This document shows positions 35,356 to 44,794 of a stretch of 64,000 bases of DNA, piece after piece; within the stretch, counting starts at the first letter, position 1; the number at the start of each line of letters is the position of its first letter. The position numbers were made by a program, and so were the translations under genes. This DNA comes from Streptomyces sp. NBC_01235. GTDB taxonomy: Bacteria > Actinomycetota > Actinomycetes > Streptomycetales > Streptomycetaceae. Below the pieces are notes generated by a model. That model was given only the letters and a program-made list of their open reading frames with translations. It had not been told where the DNA came from and ran no database searches. The stretch spans positions 10,478,001 to 10,542,000 of the forward strand of contig NZ_CP108513.1 of assembly GCF_035989285.1 (NCBI RefSeq), read 5' to 3'.

Positions 35356-36179
35356 GGAATCCCGCCCGTACCTGGCTCGCCGTCCTGTCGGTCGCCGTCA
35401 GCGTCGTCGTCTTCGTCGTCCCGTTCGCGTTCATCGTGCTCACGGCCTTGAAGGACCCGCAGCAGGCCTCCCGCCTCGACTTCTCCTGGCCGCGCGGCTT
35501 CCACATGGTGGACAACTTCGTCCAGGTGGTGGAGGCGCGGGACTACATCCTCATCATCGCGTTCGTCAACAGCGTGATCCTGACCGTCGCCAGTGTGGCG
35601 GCGATGGTCGTCCTCGGGGCGATGGTCGCCTTCGTGCTGCAACGGCGGGTCACCCGGTGGACCGGCCTGATCAACTTCCTGGTCCTGTCCGGACTGATCA
35701 TCCCGCCGGCGGTCGTGCCGACGATCTGGGTTCTGCAGAAGGCCGGCCTGTTCGGCAGCCTCCCCGGGCTGATCCTCGTGGAGATCGCCTTCGGCCTGTC
35801 CTTCTCCATCCTGCTGTTCCGCGCCTTCATCGCCACCATCCCGCGCGAACTCGACGAGGCCGCGATCATCGACGGGGCGTCTCCGCTGCGGCTGTTCTTC
35901 CAGGTCGTCCTCCCGATGCTCCGCTCGGTGATCGTGACGGTGATCGTCGTGCAGTCGGTGGCCGTCTTCAACGACTTCACCAACCCGCTGTACTTCCTGC
36001 CCGGCGAGCAGAACGCCACGGTCCAGCTGACGCTGTTCAACTTCCAGAGCCAGTACAGCACCAGCTACAACCTGCTCTTCATGGACATCCTGCTCATCAC
36101 GATCCCGCCGCTGATCATGTTCCTGTTCTTCAACCGGCAGATCGTGGCGGGCATGACGGCGGGAGCGGTCAAGGGCTGA
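35352..36179 (+). CDS. Sugar ABC transporter permease, MalG/UgpE type
   Basis: A 275-residue six-helix permease starting at the ATG that overlaps the previous stop. It reads MRNPARTWLAVLSVAVSVVV, with the EAA loop ELDEAAIIDGASPLRLFFQV and the terminal helix DILLITIPPLIMFLFFNRQI. Two hydrophobic permeases plus one lipoprotein give a complete CUT1 importer apart from the ATPase. The GH43 gene follows after 44 bp with its own ribosome binding site and may be part of the same transcript. Confidence 0.92.
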   Translation: MRNPARTWLAVLSVAVSVVVFVVPFAFIVLTALKDPQQASRLDFSWPRGFHMVDNFVQVVEARDYILIIAFVNSVILTVASVAAMVVLGAMVAFVLQRRVTRWTGLINFLVLSGLIIPPAVVPTIWVLQKAGLFGSLPGLILVEIAFGLSFSILLFRAFIATIPRELDEAAIIDGASPLRLFFQVVLPMLRSVIVTVIVVQSVAVFNDFTNPLYFLPGEQNATVQLTLFNFQSQYSTSYNLLFMDILLITIPPLIMFLFFNRQIVAGMTAGAVKG

Positions 36180-36223
36180 GTTCCTGTTCGAACCCACACC
36201 TCACCGATACAAAGGAGTTTCGC

Positions 36224-37654
36224 GTGCCCAGCCCACACACAGGCGTTCCCCTTCGCGTGATGCGCGGACGAGGCGGTCGTCCCGTCCTCGCCGCCGTACT
36301 GGCCGCCGTACTGGCCGTTCTCGGCCTGGTCACCGCCGGGCGGGCACAGGCACTCAGCGGTGACATCCGCATGCACGACCCGAGCGTCATCAAGGTGGGC
36401 AGCTGCTACTACGGCTTCTCCACCGGGTTCGAGAACGACTCGCTCAACCCCAGCGGATCCATCACCGTCCGCAAGACGTGCGGCGCCACCGCGGCGTCCG
36501 GATGGACGAAGGTGGGCAACGTCTGGAACTCCACCCCGTCCTGGATCACCGCCAGGCTCGGCTCGACCCCGCCGAACATCTGGGCACCGGACATCAAGTA
36601 CTTCAACGGCACCTACCACCTGTACTACGCCGGGTCGCTGTGGGGCACGAACTACGCGGTGATGGGCCTCGCCACCGCCACGAACATCGAGGGCCCGTGG
36701 ACCGACCAGGGCATGGTCACGGACGTCAACTACCCGATCGACCCCAACGTCGACTGGGGACCGGACGGCCGGCTGTACATCTCCTGGGGTTCCTGGACCG
36801 GCAGCGGCACCTACCTGCACGTCCTCGACCAGTCCACGGGCAAGCTGTCCACCACCGACAACAACCTCTGGCACATCGCCGTCGGCATCGAGAACCCGAC
36901 GATCATCCTCAACGGCGGCTACTACTACCTCTTCGGTTCCAAGGGCACCTGTTGCAGCGGCGTCAACAGCACCTACTACACCGTGGTCGGCCGGTCCACC
37001 AGCATCACGGGACCGTACCTCGACCAGAACGGCACGAACATGGCCTCGGGCGGCGGAACCACCGTCCTCACCGGTGCCTACCCCAAGGTGGCCGCCGGTG
37101 GCGCCGACGCCTACGACGACGGCACCTCCAAGTTCCTCGCCTACCACTACTACGACGGCGACAACTCCGGGCAGGAGACCCTCGACATCCGTCAGGTGAC
37201 CTTCGCGAACGGCTGGCCGGTCATCGCCGGACCGCTCGGGGCCGCGAACAACCACCTGTTGAACCGGAACAGCGGCAAGTGCGCGGACGTCTGGGGCCTG
37301 AGCACGGCGGACGCGGCGGCGGTGAACTCCGGGAACTGCAACTCCGGGGCCAACCAGCAGTGGGTGCCCAGCGCCGTGGGCTCCACCTACAAGCTGGTCA
37401 ACGTCAACAGCGGCAAATGCCTGCAGATCTCCGGCGCCTCCGCCGCCGACGGCGCGGTGGCCGTCCAGTCGACGTGCACCGGCGCCTCGCACCAGCTCTG
37501 GACGAGGACAGCGGTGATCGGCGGCTACGTCACCTTCACCAATGTCAACAGCGGCAAGTGCCTCGAGGTCGCCGGGGCGTCGACCGCCAACGGGGCGGCC
37601 CTGGACCAAGCGACCTGCACGGCCGGCGCGAACCAGCAGTGGATGGTCGTCTGA
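36224..37654 (+). CDS. Secreted GH43 arabinanase-like hydrolase with C-terminal ricin/CBM13 lectin
   Basis: A 476-residue exported enzyme. The GTG at 36224 has AAGGAG 7 bases upstream and opens a signal peptide (VLAAVLAAVLAVLGLVTAGRAQA). The five-bladed propeller has the base Asp near 52 (MHDPSVIKV), APDI at the second blade, the pKa-modulating Asp in DPNVDWGPDG and the acid Glu near 223 (GIENPTII), a pattern seen in endo-arabinanases. Residues 355-476 are a beta-trefoil with three NSGKC repeats and QxW motifs (NQQW, HQLW, NQQW). It probably releases arabino-oligosaccharides for the importer just upstream. Confidence 0.88.
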   Translation: MPSPHTGVPLRVMRGRGGRPVLAAVLAAVLAVLGLVTAGRAQALSGDIRMHDPSVIKVGSCYYGFSTGFENDSLNPSGSITVRKTCGATAASGWTKVGNVWNSTPSWITARLGSTPPNIWAPDIKYFNGTYHLYYAGSLWGTNYAVMGLATATNIEGPWTDQGMVTDVNYPIDPNVDWGPDGRLYISWGSWTGSGTYLHVLDQSTGKLSTTDNNLWHIAVGIENPTIILNGGYYYLFGSKGTCCSGVNSTYYTVVGRSTSITGPYLDQNGTNMASGGGTTVLTGAYPKVAAGGADAYDDGTSKFLAYHYYDGDNSGQETLDIRQVTFANGWPVIAGPLGAANNHLLNRNSGKCADVWGLSTADAAAVNSGNCNSGANQQWVPSAVGSTYKLVNVNSGKCLQISGASAADGAVAVQSTCTGASHQLWTRTAVIGGYVTFTNVNSGKCLEVAGASTANGAALDQATCTAGANQQWMVV

Positions 37655-37686
37655 CGCGCGCCAGGACTCACCCGCCGATCGGCGCA

Positions 37687-37728
37687 GACTCCGGGCGGAC
37701 CCGTTCGCTCCTCGGCCTGCCCGGAGTC
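37687..37728 (+). terminator. Hairpin after the GH43 gene
   Basis: GACTCCGGGC at 37687-37696 pairs perfectly with GCCCGGAGTC at 37719-37728 across a 22-base loop, 32 bp after the stop. There is no U-tract. It is consistent with a Streptomyces-type terminator or mRNA-stabilising stem between the ABC/GH43 transcript and the secreted rhamnosidase gene. Confidence 0.55.
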
Positions 37729-37872
37729 GACAGCTCCTCGGTCACCGACCGACACGTCGGCGACGAGACGCACCCTCGTCACGAACCGCCGCTTGAAGAG
37801 ATTCAGCCCGTCGGGCCACCGAGCCACGCCGGGACCGTTCTGCCACCGCCCCTCGAAAATAGGAGAGCCGCC

Positions 37873-40800
37873 ATGCCCGACACCACGCGTCGGTCCATCC
37901 TGCGCTCGGCCATAGCCGTTGCGCTCGCGCCCACTCTGGGCTCCCTGGTCGTGCCCGGGCTCGCGTCCGCCGCGTCCGCCGCCGTGTCCTGGACCGCGAA
38001 GTGGATCTGGGCGCCGTCGAGTTCGACGAATCAGTGGGTGGCGTTCCGTAGATCGTTCACCCTGGGCTCGGTGCCGTCGAAGGCCGTGACGCAGATCGCG
38101 GCGGACTCGAAGTACTGGCTGTGGGTGAACGGCACGCTGGTGGTCTTCGACGGTCAGCTCAAGCGCGGCCCGAACCGCACGGACACCTACTACGACGAGG
38201 TCGACCTCGCCCCGTACCTCAGCAGTGGCAGCAACACGGTCGCTCTGCTGGTGTGGTACTTCGGCAAGCAGGGCTTCTCGCACAGCAGCAGCGGCAAGGG
38301 CGGGCTGCTGTTCCAGTCCGACATCCAGGCCGGCTCGACGACCACCCGGCTGGTCAGCGACACCGGCTGGCGGCACACCGTCCATCCGGGCTACTCGAAC
38401 AACACCAGCGGTACGCAGGTCAACTTCCGGCTGCCCGAGTCGAACATCTTCTACGACGGCCGCAACGCCACGACCCTGGCCGGGTGGCAGTCGTCCGGCT
38501 TCGACGACAGCGCGTGGAGCGCACCCACCGATTTCGGCGCGGCGGGTGCCGCGCCGTGGAACAACCTCGCTGAGCGGCCGGTCCCGCAGTTCCGGTACTC
38601 GGGGCTGAAGGCGTACACCAACGCCTCCACGCTGCCGTCCACTGGGCAGGGGGCCACCGCGATCTCGGCCGCCTTGCCGTCCAACCTCCAGGTCACGCCG
38701 TATCTGAAGGTGGACGCTCCGGCGGGTGCGGTGATCGGCATCCAGACCGATCACTATGACGACGGCGCGGGCCTGACCGGGATCGAGCCAGGCACCGCCT
38801 ACAACATGCGCGCCACCTACGTCTGCGCGGGCGGGGTCCAGGAGTTCGAGGCGCTGGCGTGGATGAGTGGTACAGCGGTGAAGTACACGATTCCCGCGAG
38901 CGTGACGATCCTGGAGCTGAAGTACCGGGAGTCGGGTTACGACACCGACTTCGCCGGCTCGTTCAGCAGCAGTGACCCCTTCCTGGACAGCCTGTGGGGC
39001 AAGGCAGCCCGCACGATGTACGTCAACATGCGGGACAACTACATGGACTGCCCCACCCGCGAGCGCGCCCAGTGGTGGGGCGATGTGGTCAACCAGCTCA
39101 AGGAGGGCTTCTACACCTTCGACACCCGCTCGCATGCCCTGGGCAAGAAGGCCATCTCCCAGCTCACCTCCTGGCAGAAGGACAGCGGGGCGCTGTACTC
39201 ACCGGTCCCGACGACCATCTGGACCAGCGAACTGCCCGTCCAGATGCTCGCCTCGGTGTGGTCGTTCTGGACGTACTACCTCTACACCGGCAACGCCGAC
39301 GCCGTCACCGGTGCCTACCCGGCGGTGAAGACGTACCTGAAGCTGTGGACCCTGGACAGTGACGGCCTGGTCAACCACCGCAAGGGGGACTGGGACTGGG
39401 AGGACTGGGGCGGCAACATCGACGCCCGCGTCCTCGACAACTGCTGGTACTACCTGGCCCTGGACACCGCCGCCAACCTGGCCGAGCTCAGCGGCAACAG
39501 CGGTGACGTCGCCGGATGGAAGGCCCAACGCGACAGCATCAAGGCCAACTTCGACCGGGTGCTGTGGAACGCGTCCCGGAACGAATACCGCTCGCCCGGC
39601 TACACCAAGGACTCCGACGACCGGGCCAACGCGCTGGCCGTGGTGGCGGGCCTGGCCCCCGTCTCCCGCTACCGGGCGGTGACCGAGGTGCTGCGCACCC
39701 ACCTCAACGCCAGCCCCTACATGGAGTTCTACGTCCTCGAAGCGCTGTATCTGATGGGCGCGGCCACCGTCGCCGAGGAGCGCATGCGCAACCGCTACGC
39801 CGCCCAGGTCGCCGACCCTGCCTGCTACACCTTGTGGGAGCTGTGGGACAAGGCCGCCGGCACCGACAACCACGCCTGGAACGGCGGCCCTCTGTACGCA
39901 CTGTCCGCCTACGCCGCCGGAGTGCGCCCCACCAAGCCCGGCTGGACGACGTACGAGGTCATCCCGCAGACCGGGACCCTCGTGAAGGTCAACACCGTGG
40001 TGCCCACGGTCAAGGGCGACATCCGCTTCGGCATCACACGCGATGGCACCAAGGCCACGCTGACGCTCACTTCACCGAGCGGGACGACGGCCCGGGTGGG
40101 CGTGCCCACGTACGGCGGCTCCCAGCCGGTCGTCATGGCAGGCGGCACCACCGTCTACACCAACGGCTCCTCCACCGGCAGCGTCAGCGGTCTGACCTAT
40201 GACGGCAAGGACGCCTCCTTCGTGTACTTCACCGTTCAGCCGGGCGCGTGGACGTTCACGGCGACGGGCACCGGTCGTCTCGACAACCTCGCCCTGGCCC
40301 GACCGGTCAGCAGCAACAACAGCCTGGAGAACAGCAACTGGGGCAGGAACCGGCTCACCGACGGGCAGCTCACCAGTGTGACCGGCGCGAAGGGCTACAC
40401 CAGCAACGAGTTCGCCTCCGCCGACGTCAGCGCCAACCCTGTCTGGGTGGAGATCGATCTCGGCGCGGACACCGACTTCGACGCCGTACGGCTCTTTCCC
40501 CGCACCGACACCCCGGCGGCCGGGGGCGGCACCGCGGGCTTCCCGATCGACTTCACGATCCAGACCCGCCCCGACGGCTCCACCACGTACACCACGGTCC
40601 GCACCGTCACCGGGCAGTCGAATCCCAACGGGCTGGTGCAGACGTACGGCTTCAAGACGACCACCGCCCGCTACGTGCGCCTTCAGACGACCAGGCTGGG
40701 TACGCCCGCCTCCGACGAGACCACCAAGTACCGCCTCCAACTCGCCGAACTCACCGTCCCCACCGCCGCGACCACGGTCACGGCCGACTACACGCTGGAG

Positions 40801-41235
40801 AACGGTGACTGGGGCAAGACGCGTGTCCTGGACGGCACCACCACCAGCGTGACCGGCGCCAAGGGCTTCACCAGCATCGACTTCCCCTCCGCGGACGTCA
40901 GCGGCACGCCCGTGTGGATCGAGGTCGATCTCGGCGCCGACCGGGCCATCGGCTCCGTCACCCTCCATCCGCGCACCGACACCGGCGGAGCCGGGGGCGG
41001 CACGGCGGGCTTCCCCGTCGACTTCACGATCCAGACCCGAGCGGAGGGCGCCGCCACCTACACCACCGCCCGCACCGTCACCGCCGAACCGAACCCCGAC
41101 GGAGCCGCCCAGACCTACACCCTCACCTCCGCCACCGGCCGCCATGTGCGACTGAAGGCCACGCGGCTCGGCAGGCCGGCCTCGGACGAGGCCACCACGT
41201 ACCGCCTGCAACTCGCCGAGATCCGCATCGGATGA
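37873..41235 (+). CDS. Secreted alpha-L-rhamnosidase, GH78, with two tandem discoidin-like domains
   Basis: A 1120-residue exported enzyme. The ATG at 37873 has AGGAGAG upstream and opens a Tat-like signal (TTRRSILRSAIAVALAP, AXA near 34-38). The GH78 N-terminal beta regions (WTAKWIWAPSSSTNQWVAFR) lead to the alpha/alpha barrel with the catalytic signature DCPTRERAQWWGD, Glu near 397. After residue 800 come two homologous discoidin-like carbohydrate-binding repeats (GAKGYTSNEFASADVSANPV and GAKGFTSIDFPSADVSGTPV), about 155 residues each. With the cytoplasmic GH78 at 28.6 kb it gives extracellular and intracellular rhamnose removal. Confidence 0.9.
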   Translation: MPDTTRRSILRSAIAVALAPTLGSLVVPGLASAASAAVSWTAKWIWAPSSSTNQWVAFRRSFTLGSVPSKAVTQIAADSKYWLWVNGTLVVFDGQLKRGPNRTDTYYDEVDLAPYLSSGSNTVALLVWYFGKQGFSHSSSGKGGLLFQSDIQAGSTTTRLVSDTGWRHTVHPGYSNNTSGTQVNFRLPESNIFYDGRNATTLAGWQSSGFDDSAWSAPTDFGAAGAAPWNNLAERPVPQFRYSGLKAYTNASTLPSTGQGATAISAALPSNLQVTPYLKVDAPAGAVIGIQTDHYDDGAGLTGIEPGTAYNMRATYVCAGGVQEFEALAWMSGTAVKYTIPASVTILELKYRESGYDTDFAGSFSSSDPFLDSLWGKAARTMYVNMRDNYMDCPTRERAQWWGDVVNQLKEGFYTFDTRSHALGKKAISQLTSWQKDSGALYSPVPTTIWTSELPVQMLASVWSFWTYYLYTGNADAVTGAYPAVKTYLKLWTLDSDGLVNHRKGDWDWEDWGGNIDARVLDNCWYYLALDTAANLAELSGNSGDVAGWKAQRDSIKANFDRVLWNASRNEYRSPGYTKDSDDRANALAVVAGLAPVSRYRAVTEVLRTHLNASPYMEFYVLEALYLMGAATVAEERMRNRYAAQVADPACYTLWELWDKAAGTDNHAWNGGPLYALSAYAAGVRPTKPGWTTYEVIPQTGTLVKVNTVVPTVKGDIRFGITRDGTKATLTLTSPSGTTARVGVPTYGGSQPVVMAGGTTVYTNGSSTGSVSGLTYDGKDASFVYFTVQPGAWTFTATGTGRLDNLALARPVSSNNSLENSNWGRNRLTDGQLTSVTGAKGYTSNEFASADVSANPVWVEIDLGADTDFDAVRLFPRTDTPAAGGGTAGFPIDFTIQTRPDGSTTYTTVRTVTGQSNPNGLVQTYGFKTTTARYVRLQTTRLGTPASDETTKYRLQLAELTVPTAATTVTADYTLENGDWGKTRVLDGTTTSVTGAKGFTSIDFPSADVSGTPVWIEVDLGADRAIGSVTLHPRTDTGGAGGGTAGFPVDFTIQTRAEGAATYTTARTVTAEPNPDGAAQTYTLTSATGRHVRLKATRLGRPASDEATTYRLQLAEIRIG

Positions 41236-41252
41236 CGCTCCCCGGCGGCGAC

Positions 41253-41324
41253 CGACCCGGTACTCGCGCCCGCATGGCGCGATGCACCGGGTCGCGTCCG
41301 GTCCGTTCGAATGTCGGACCGGAC
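41253..41324. terminator. Double hairpin between convergent operons
   Basis: Two consecutive perfect inverted repeats: CGACCCGGT (41253-41261) with ACCGGGTCG (41286-41294), and GTCCGGTCCG (41296-41305) with CGGACCGGAC (41315-41324) around a 9-base loop. They sit between the convergent secreted GH78 gene and the second ABC permease operon. The second, compact stem is a strong candidate bidirectional terminator. Confidence 0.7.
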
Positions 41325-41446
41325 CCTGGCCGTGCACCAGGGCGGTCATGGGGGCGCAGAAGGAGACGGCCAGAGGCCAAGGGCCACGGCACGGATACCG
41401 CGAAGCCGCTCACGGTGGCGGACTGCCTTTCGGCCGGAACGGCCGT

Positions 41447-42301
41447 TCAGCCCTTGACGGCGGAGCTGGCGACGCCCTGGACGAACCAGCGCTGGAAGAA
41501 GCCGAAGACGATCAGTACGGGCAGGACGAGGAGGACGCCGAAGGCGAGGGTCTGGCCCCAGTCCGGGGGCAGTTGGGCCTGGAAGACGCTCATCTCCAGG
41601 GGCAGCGGGCGTACCGAGGGATCGGAGACCATCAGGACCGGCCAGAGGAAGGAGCCCCACTGGGTGAGGAAGGTCAGGATCGCCACGGAGGCGAAGGCCG
41701 GCTTCGACATCGGGACGACGATGGCGAAGAAGGTGCGCCAGGGGCCCGCGCCGTCGATGCGGGCGGCTTCCTCGATGCTCGGCGGAATCGAGCGGAAGAA
41801 GGTGTGGAACTGGTAGACGGAGAAGGCGTTGGCGATGAAGGGGAGCGCCAGGACGTAGAGCGTGTTGCGCTGGTCGTTGAACATGTAGAAGAGGGGGACG
41901 GCCACCGACTCGAACGGGACCAGCATCAACAGCAGGACGAGGGTGAAGACGGCGTTCCGCCCACGCCACTTCAGCCGTGACAGCCCGTACGCGGCCATCG
42001 AGTTGACGAAGAGGCCGCCCGTCACCACCACGAACGCCAGCAGCACGGAGATGCCCATGAAGCGCCAGAAGTAGCCGGTGCTGTCGGAGTTGAGGCTGTC
42101 GAGGACAGCCGTGTAGTTGTCGAAGGACAGGTGGGTGGGAAGGAAGCCGGACAGGCCGTTCAGTACTTCGTCCGACGGCTTGAGGCTGCCGACCAACAGG
42201 TAGAGGACGGGCAGCACGAAGACGAACGCCAGGACGGACAGGACGGCGTAGTCGAGGAAGCGACGCAGACGTGGGCGGGTGAAGCCCGTGGCGGTGCTCA
42301 T
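41447..42301 (-). CDS. Sugar ABC transporter permease, MalG type (second importer)
   Basis: A 284-residue six-helix permease starting at the ATG at 42301. It has a short basic N-terminus (FTRPRLRRFLDY), then AVLSVLAFVFVLPVLYLLVG, the EAA loop SIEEAARIDGAGPWRTFFAI and a terminal WFVQGVASSAVKG. It is the last gene of a minus-strand operon (lacI, binding protein, MalF-type, MalG-type), only 2 bp after the MalF-type stop. Like the first importer, no ATPase is encoded here. Confidence 0.92.
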   Translation of the reverse strand: MSTATGFTRPRLRRFLDYAVLSVLAFVFVLPVLYLLVGSLKPSDEVLNGLSGFLPTHLSFDNYTAVLDSLNSDSTGYFWRFMGISVLLAFVVVTGGLFVNSMAAYGLSRLKWRGRNAVFTLVLLLMLVPFESVAVPLFYMFNDQRNTLYVLALPFIANAFSVYQFHTFFRSIPPSIEEAARIDGAGPWRTFFAIVVPMSKPAFASVAILTFLTQWGSFLWPVLMVSDPSVRPLPLEMSVFQAQLPPDWGQTLAFGVLLVLPVLIVFGFFQRWFVQGVASSAVKG

Positions 42302-42303
42302 GG

Positions 42304-43299
42304 TCAGTCCTCGTTGTCGGGCCGGACGACGCGGCGCTGGACGATGGTCAGGGCGACGACGATCAGGAAGAAGACGACGGTGATCGCGGCTGCCTGGCCG
42401 ACGTTGTTCTGGTCGAAGGCGGTGGTGACGGCCTGGTACATCACGGTGCGGGTGGCGTCCTCGTTGAGGCCGCCGCCGCGGATCAGGACGTAGACCTGGT
42501 CGAAGACCCGGAAGGAGAGCACCGAGGTGAGCATGGCGACGAAGACGAGGGTGCCGCGGATGCCGGGCAGGGTGACGTGGCGGAACTGCTGCAGGCGGCC
42601 GGCGCGGTCGAGCTCGGCGGCTTCGTAGAGCTCGCCCGGGATCTGCTGGAGGCCGGCGAGCAGGATGACCATCTGGAAGCCGACGCCCTGCCAGATGGAC
42701 AGCACGATGATCGAGGCCATCGCGGTGGCGGAGTCGCCGAGCCAGTCGAAGGCGCCCCAGTTGCCGAAACTCACCGCGTGCAGCGCGGAGTTGAGCATGC
42801 CCTGGTCGCTGCGGGCGAGGATGAGCCGCCAGATCACGGCGACCAGCGCCATCGGGAAGACGACCGGCATGAAGAAGAAGGACCGGAACACCCCGATCGC
42901 CTTCAGCTTGCGGTTGAGCAGGATCGCCAGCCCGAGTGCGAGACCCGTCTGGACGGGGACGACGACCGCGGCGAAGGTCAGGTTGTTCAGCAGGGCCCGC
43001 AGGAAGGGGCCGGACAGGTCCGGGTCGGTGAACAGCCGCCGGTACTGCTCCAGGCCGAAGAAGGACGGTGCCAGCGGGGAGCCGAGGCGGACGTTGTAGA
43101 AGGAGAGGACGACGGCGTAGACGAACGGGATGCCGACGAAGGCTATGAGTCCTGCGACGGCGGGCGTGGACATGAGCAGTCCGTGCAACCAGTCACGGTT
43201 CTTGCGCACGGAGCGTGCCGGACGCGCGGACTTGGCGGCGGTCACGGGTGGGGCCTTCTCCCGGGCGAGGGGCGCGGCGGGCGCCGGTTCGACGGTCAC
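42304..43299 (-). CDS. Sugar ABC transporter permease, MalF type (second importer)
   Basis: A 331-residue permease. The GTG at 43299 begins VTVEPAPAAPLAREK; an upstream extension reads only as Arg/Pro-rich sequence. After a basic cytoplasmic lead (ARSVRKNRDWLHGLL) the helices begin (STPAVAGLIAFVGIPFVYAV), and the EAA loop is LYEAAELDRAGRLQQFRHVT. It partners the MalG-type subunit. The gap to the binding-protein gene is 64 bp. Substrate inferred from the GH32-like gene of the same locus: probably a fructose-containing or related oligosaccharide. Confidence 0.9.
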   Translation of the reverse strand: MTVEPAPAAPLAREKAPPVTAAKSARPARSVRKNRDWLHGLLMSTPAVAGLIAFVGIPFVYAVVLSFYNVRLGSPLAPSFFGLEQYRRLFTDPDLSGPFLRALLNNLTFAAVVVPVQTGLALGLAILLNRKLKAIGVFRSFFFMPVVFPMALVAVIWRLILARSDQGMLNSALHAVSFGNWGAFDWLGDSATAMASIIVLSIWQGVGFQMVILLAGLQQIPGELYEAAELDRAGRLQQFRHVTLPGIRGTLVFVAMLTSVLSFRVFDQVYVLIRGGGLNEDATRTVMYQAVTTAFDQNNVGQAAAITVVFFLIVVALTIVQRRVVRPDNED

Positions 43300-43363
43300 G
43301 GATGGGTCCTGTTCCCGGCGGGGGCGGGCGCGGCTCGAGCGAGCCCGCCCCCGGCCGATGGTC

Positions 43364-44707
43364 CTACGGGATCTGGTAGCCGGCGTTGTCGGAGAAGTCC
43401 TGGTCGATGGCGCGGGCGGCCTTCTCCAGGGCGCTCTTGGGGTCGGTGCCCCCGTAGATCGAGTTGAGGGCCTCACCGAACTTCGCGGTGATGGTGGGGT
43501 ATCCGGCGGTCACCGGGCGGGTGACGGCGACGCAGGACTTGGTGATGGCGCTGTCGCCGCAGGGCTTGGCGAGCTGGTCGGCGAAGAGCTGGAGCGGGCC
43601 GCCCTGCTTGTACAGGGAGCTCGCGGCGAGCGCGGTCTTGGTGGCGGGCGGGGCGCCGTTGGCCGTCGTCATCGCGGCGACGTTGGTGTCGTTGAGGAGG
43701 TAGTCCATGAAGGTTCCGGCGGCCTTGGCGTTCTTGCTGTCGGCGCCGATGCCCCACGCCCACGAGCCCTGGCCGGTCTTGGGGCCGCCTCCGAAGTCGG
43801 GCAGCGGCAGCACGACGAGGTCGTCACCAAGGGCCTGGCTGTAGGTGGGGTACATCCAGTGGCCGACCCAGCTGAGTGCCACGCGTCCCTTGGCGAAGGC
43901 GTTGCCGTCGGTGTTGGGGTCGACGTACGTCTTCCAGGACTGGAAGGTCTTCAGCGCCGAGACCGCGGCCGGCGTGTCGAGGGCGCCCTCCGCCTTGCCG
44001 TCCTTCAGGAGCGAGCCGCCGGCCGACCAGACGATCGGGGCGAAGCCGTACGTGCCCCACTCGGTGGCGAATCCGTTGTTCTCCTGGACGTCGAGGGTCC
44101 TGCCGTCGGAGTCCTTGGCCTTCAGCGCCTTGAGCGCGGCCGTGAACTCGTCCGCCGTCCAGGCGTCGTCCACGCTCGTCGGGTACTTCACTCCGGCCGC
44201 GTCCAGCAGCTTCTTGTTGCCGTAGATCCCCAGACCGGAGTCGTACATGCCCAGGCCGTAGTGCTTGTTGCCTATCTCGCCCTGTGCCTTGGCGGCGTCG
44301 GTGGCGTTGGCCATCGTCTGGGAGGAGACGTAGTCGTCGATCGGGGCGAGCTTCTTGTTGTAGACGAAGTTCGCCATGGTCGGGCCGTCGAACTCCAGCA
44401 CGTCCGGCAGCTTGGAAGCGTCGGTGGTGGTGATCGTCTTGGTGTAGTCGTTGCCGGGCAGCAGTGTCAGCTCGACCTTGATCTCGCTCTGCGAGGAGTT
44501 GAAGGACTTCACGGCGGCCTGCAGGGCGGCGTCCTCGCTCTTCTGGCCCTGGTGGGCCCAGACACTGATGGTGCCCTTGCCGTTGCCGGCCTCCGCGGCG
44601 GCGTCGGTGCCGCCGCCCCCGCCGCAGGCGGCCAGTGCCGCCAGGGGCAGAGCGAGAGCCAGGCCCGTACAGGCTGTGCGGCGGTGCCTTCTGCTGGTCG
44701 AGCTCAT
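43364..44707 (-). CDS. Sugar ABC transporter substrate-binding lipoprotein (second importer)
   Basis: A 447-residue CUT1 binding lipoprotein. The ATG at 44707 has GGAGG 8 bases upstream. The signal MSSTSRRHRRTACTGLALAL ends in lipobox LAAC, followed by GGGGG. The mature fold reads GTISVWAHQGQKSEDAALQA, YGLGMYDSGLGIYGNKKLLD and RVALSWVGHWMYPTY. It is the first structural gene after lacI, with an 87-bp space, and heads the permease pair. The SVWAHQG opening and the CGDSAITKSC disulfide-like pair are usual for this class. Confidence 0.9.
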   Translation of the reverse strand: MSSTSRRHRRTACTGLALALPLAALAACGGGGGTDAAAEAGNGKGTISVWAHQGQKSEDAALQAAVKSFNSSQSEIKVELTLLPGNDYTKTITTTDASKLPDVLEFDGPTMANFVYNKKLAPIDDYVSSQTMANATDAAKAQGEIGNKHYGLGMYDSGLGIYGNKKLLDAAGVKYPTSVDDAWTADEFTAALKALKAKDSDGRTLDVQENNGFATEWGTYGFAPIVWSAGGSLLKDGKAEGALDTPAAVSALKTFQSWKTYVDPNTDGNAFAKGRVALSWVGHWMYPTYSQALGDDLVVLPLPDFGGGPKTGQGSWAWGIGADSKNAKAAGTFMDYLLNDTNVAAMTTANGAPPATKTALAASSLYKQGGPLQLFADQLAKPCGDSAITKSCVAVTRPVTAGYPTITAKFGEALNSIYGGTDPKSALEKAARAIDQDFSDNAGYQIP

Positions 44708-44794
44708 GGTGTGTGCCTCCATGCTGTGGCGAGGGTTCGTGGTGCGGGCGTACTTGTCGAGGCGTGGGGGTGTGGGGCTCAAGGGGAGGGGGGT

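Noticed and set aside
33108..36179. Apparent 1000-codon protein covering the whole importer operon
   Set aside because: Its first two thirds are an out-of-frame reading of the binding protein and first permease. Only the last 275 codons, the MalG-type permease, are real.
36478..37872. Long N-terminal extension of the secreted GH78 frame
   Set aside because: The extension overlaps the GH43 gene in another frame; the real start at 37873 has a ribosome binding site and a Tat-like signal peptide.
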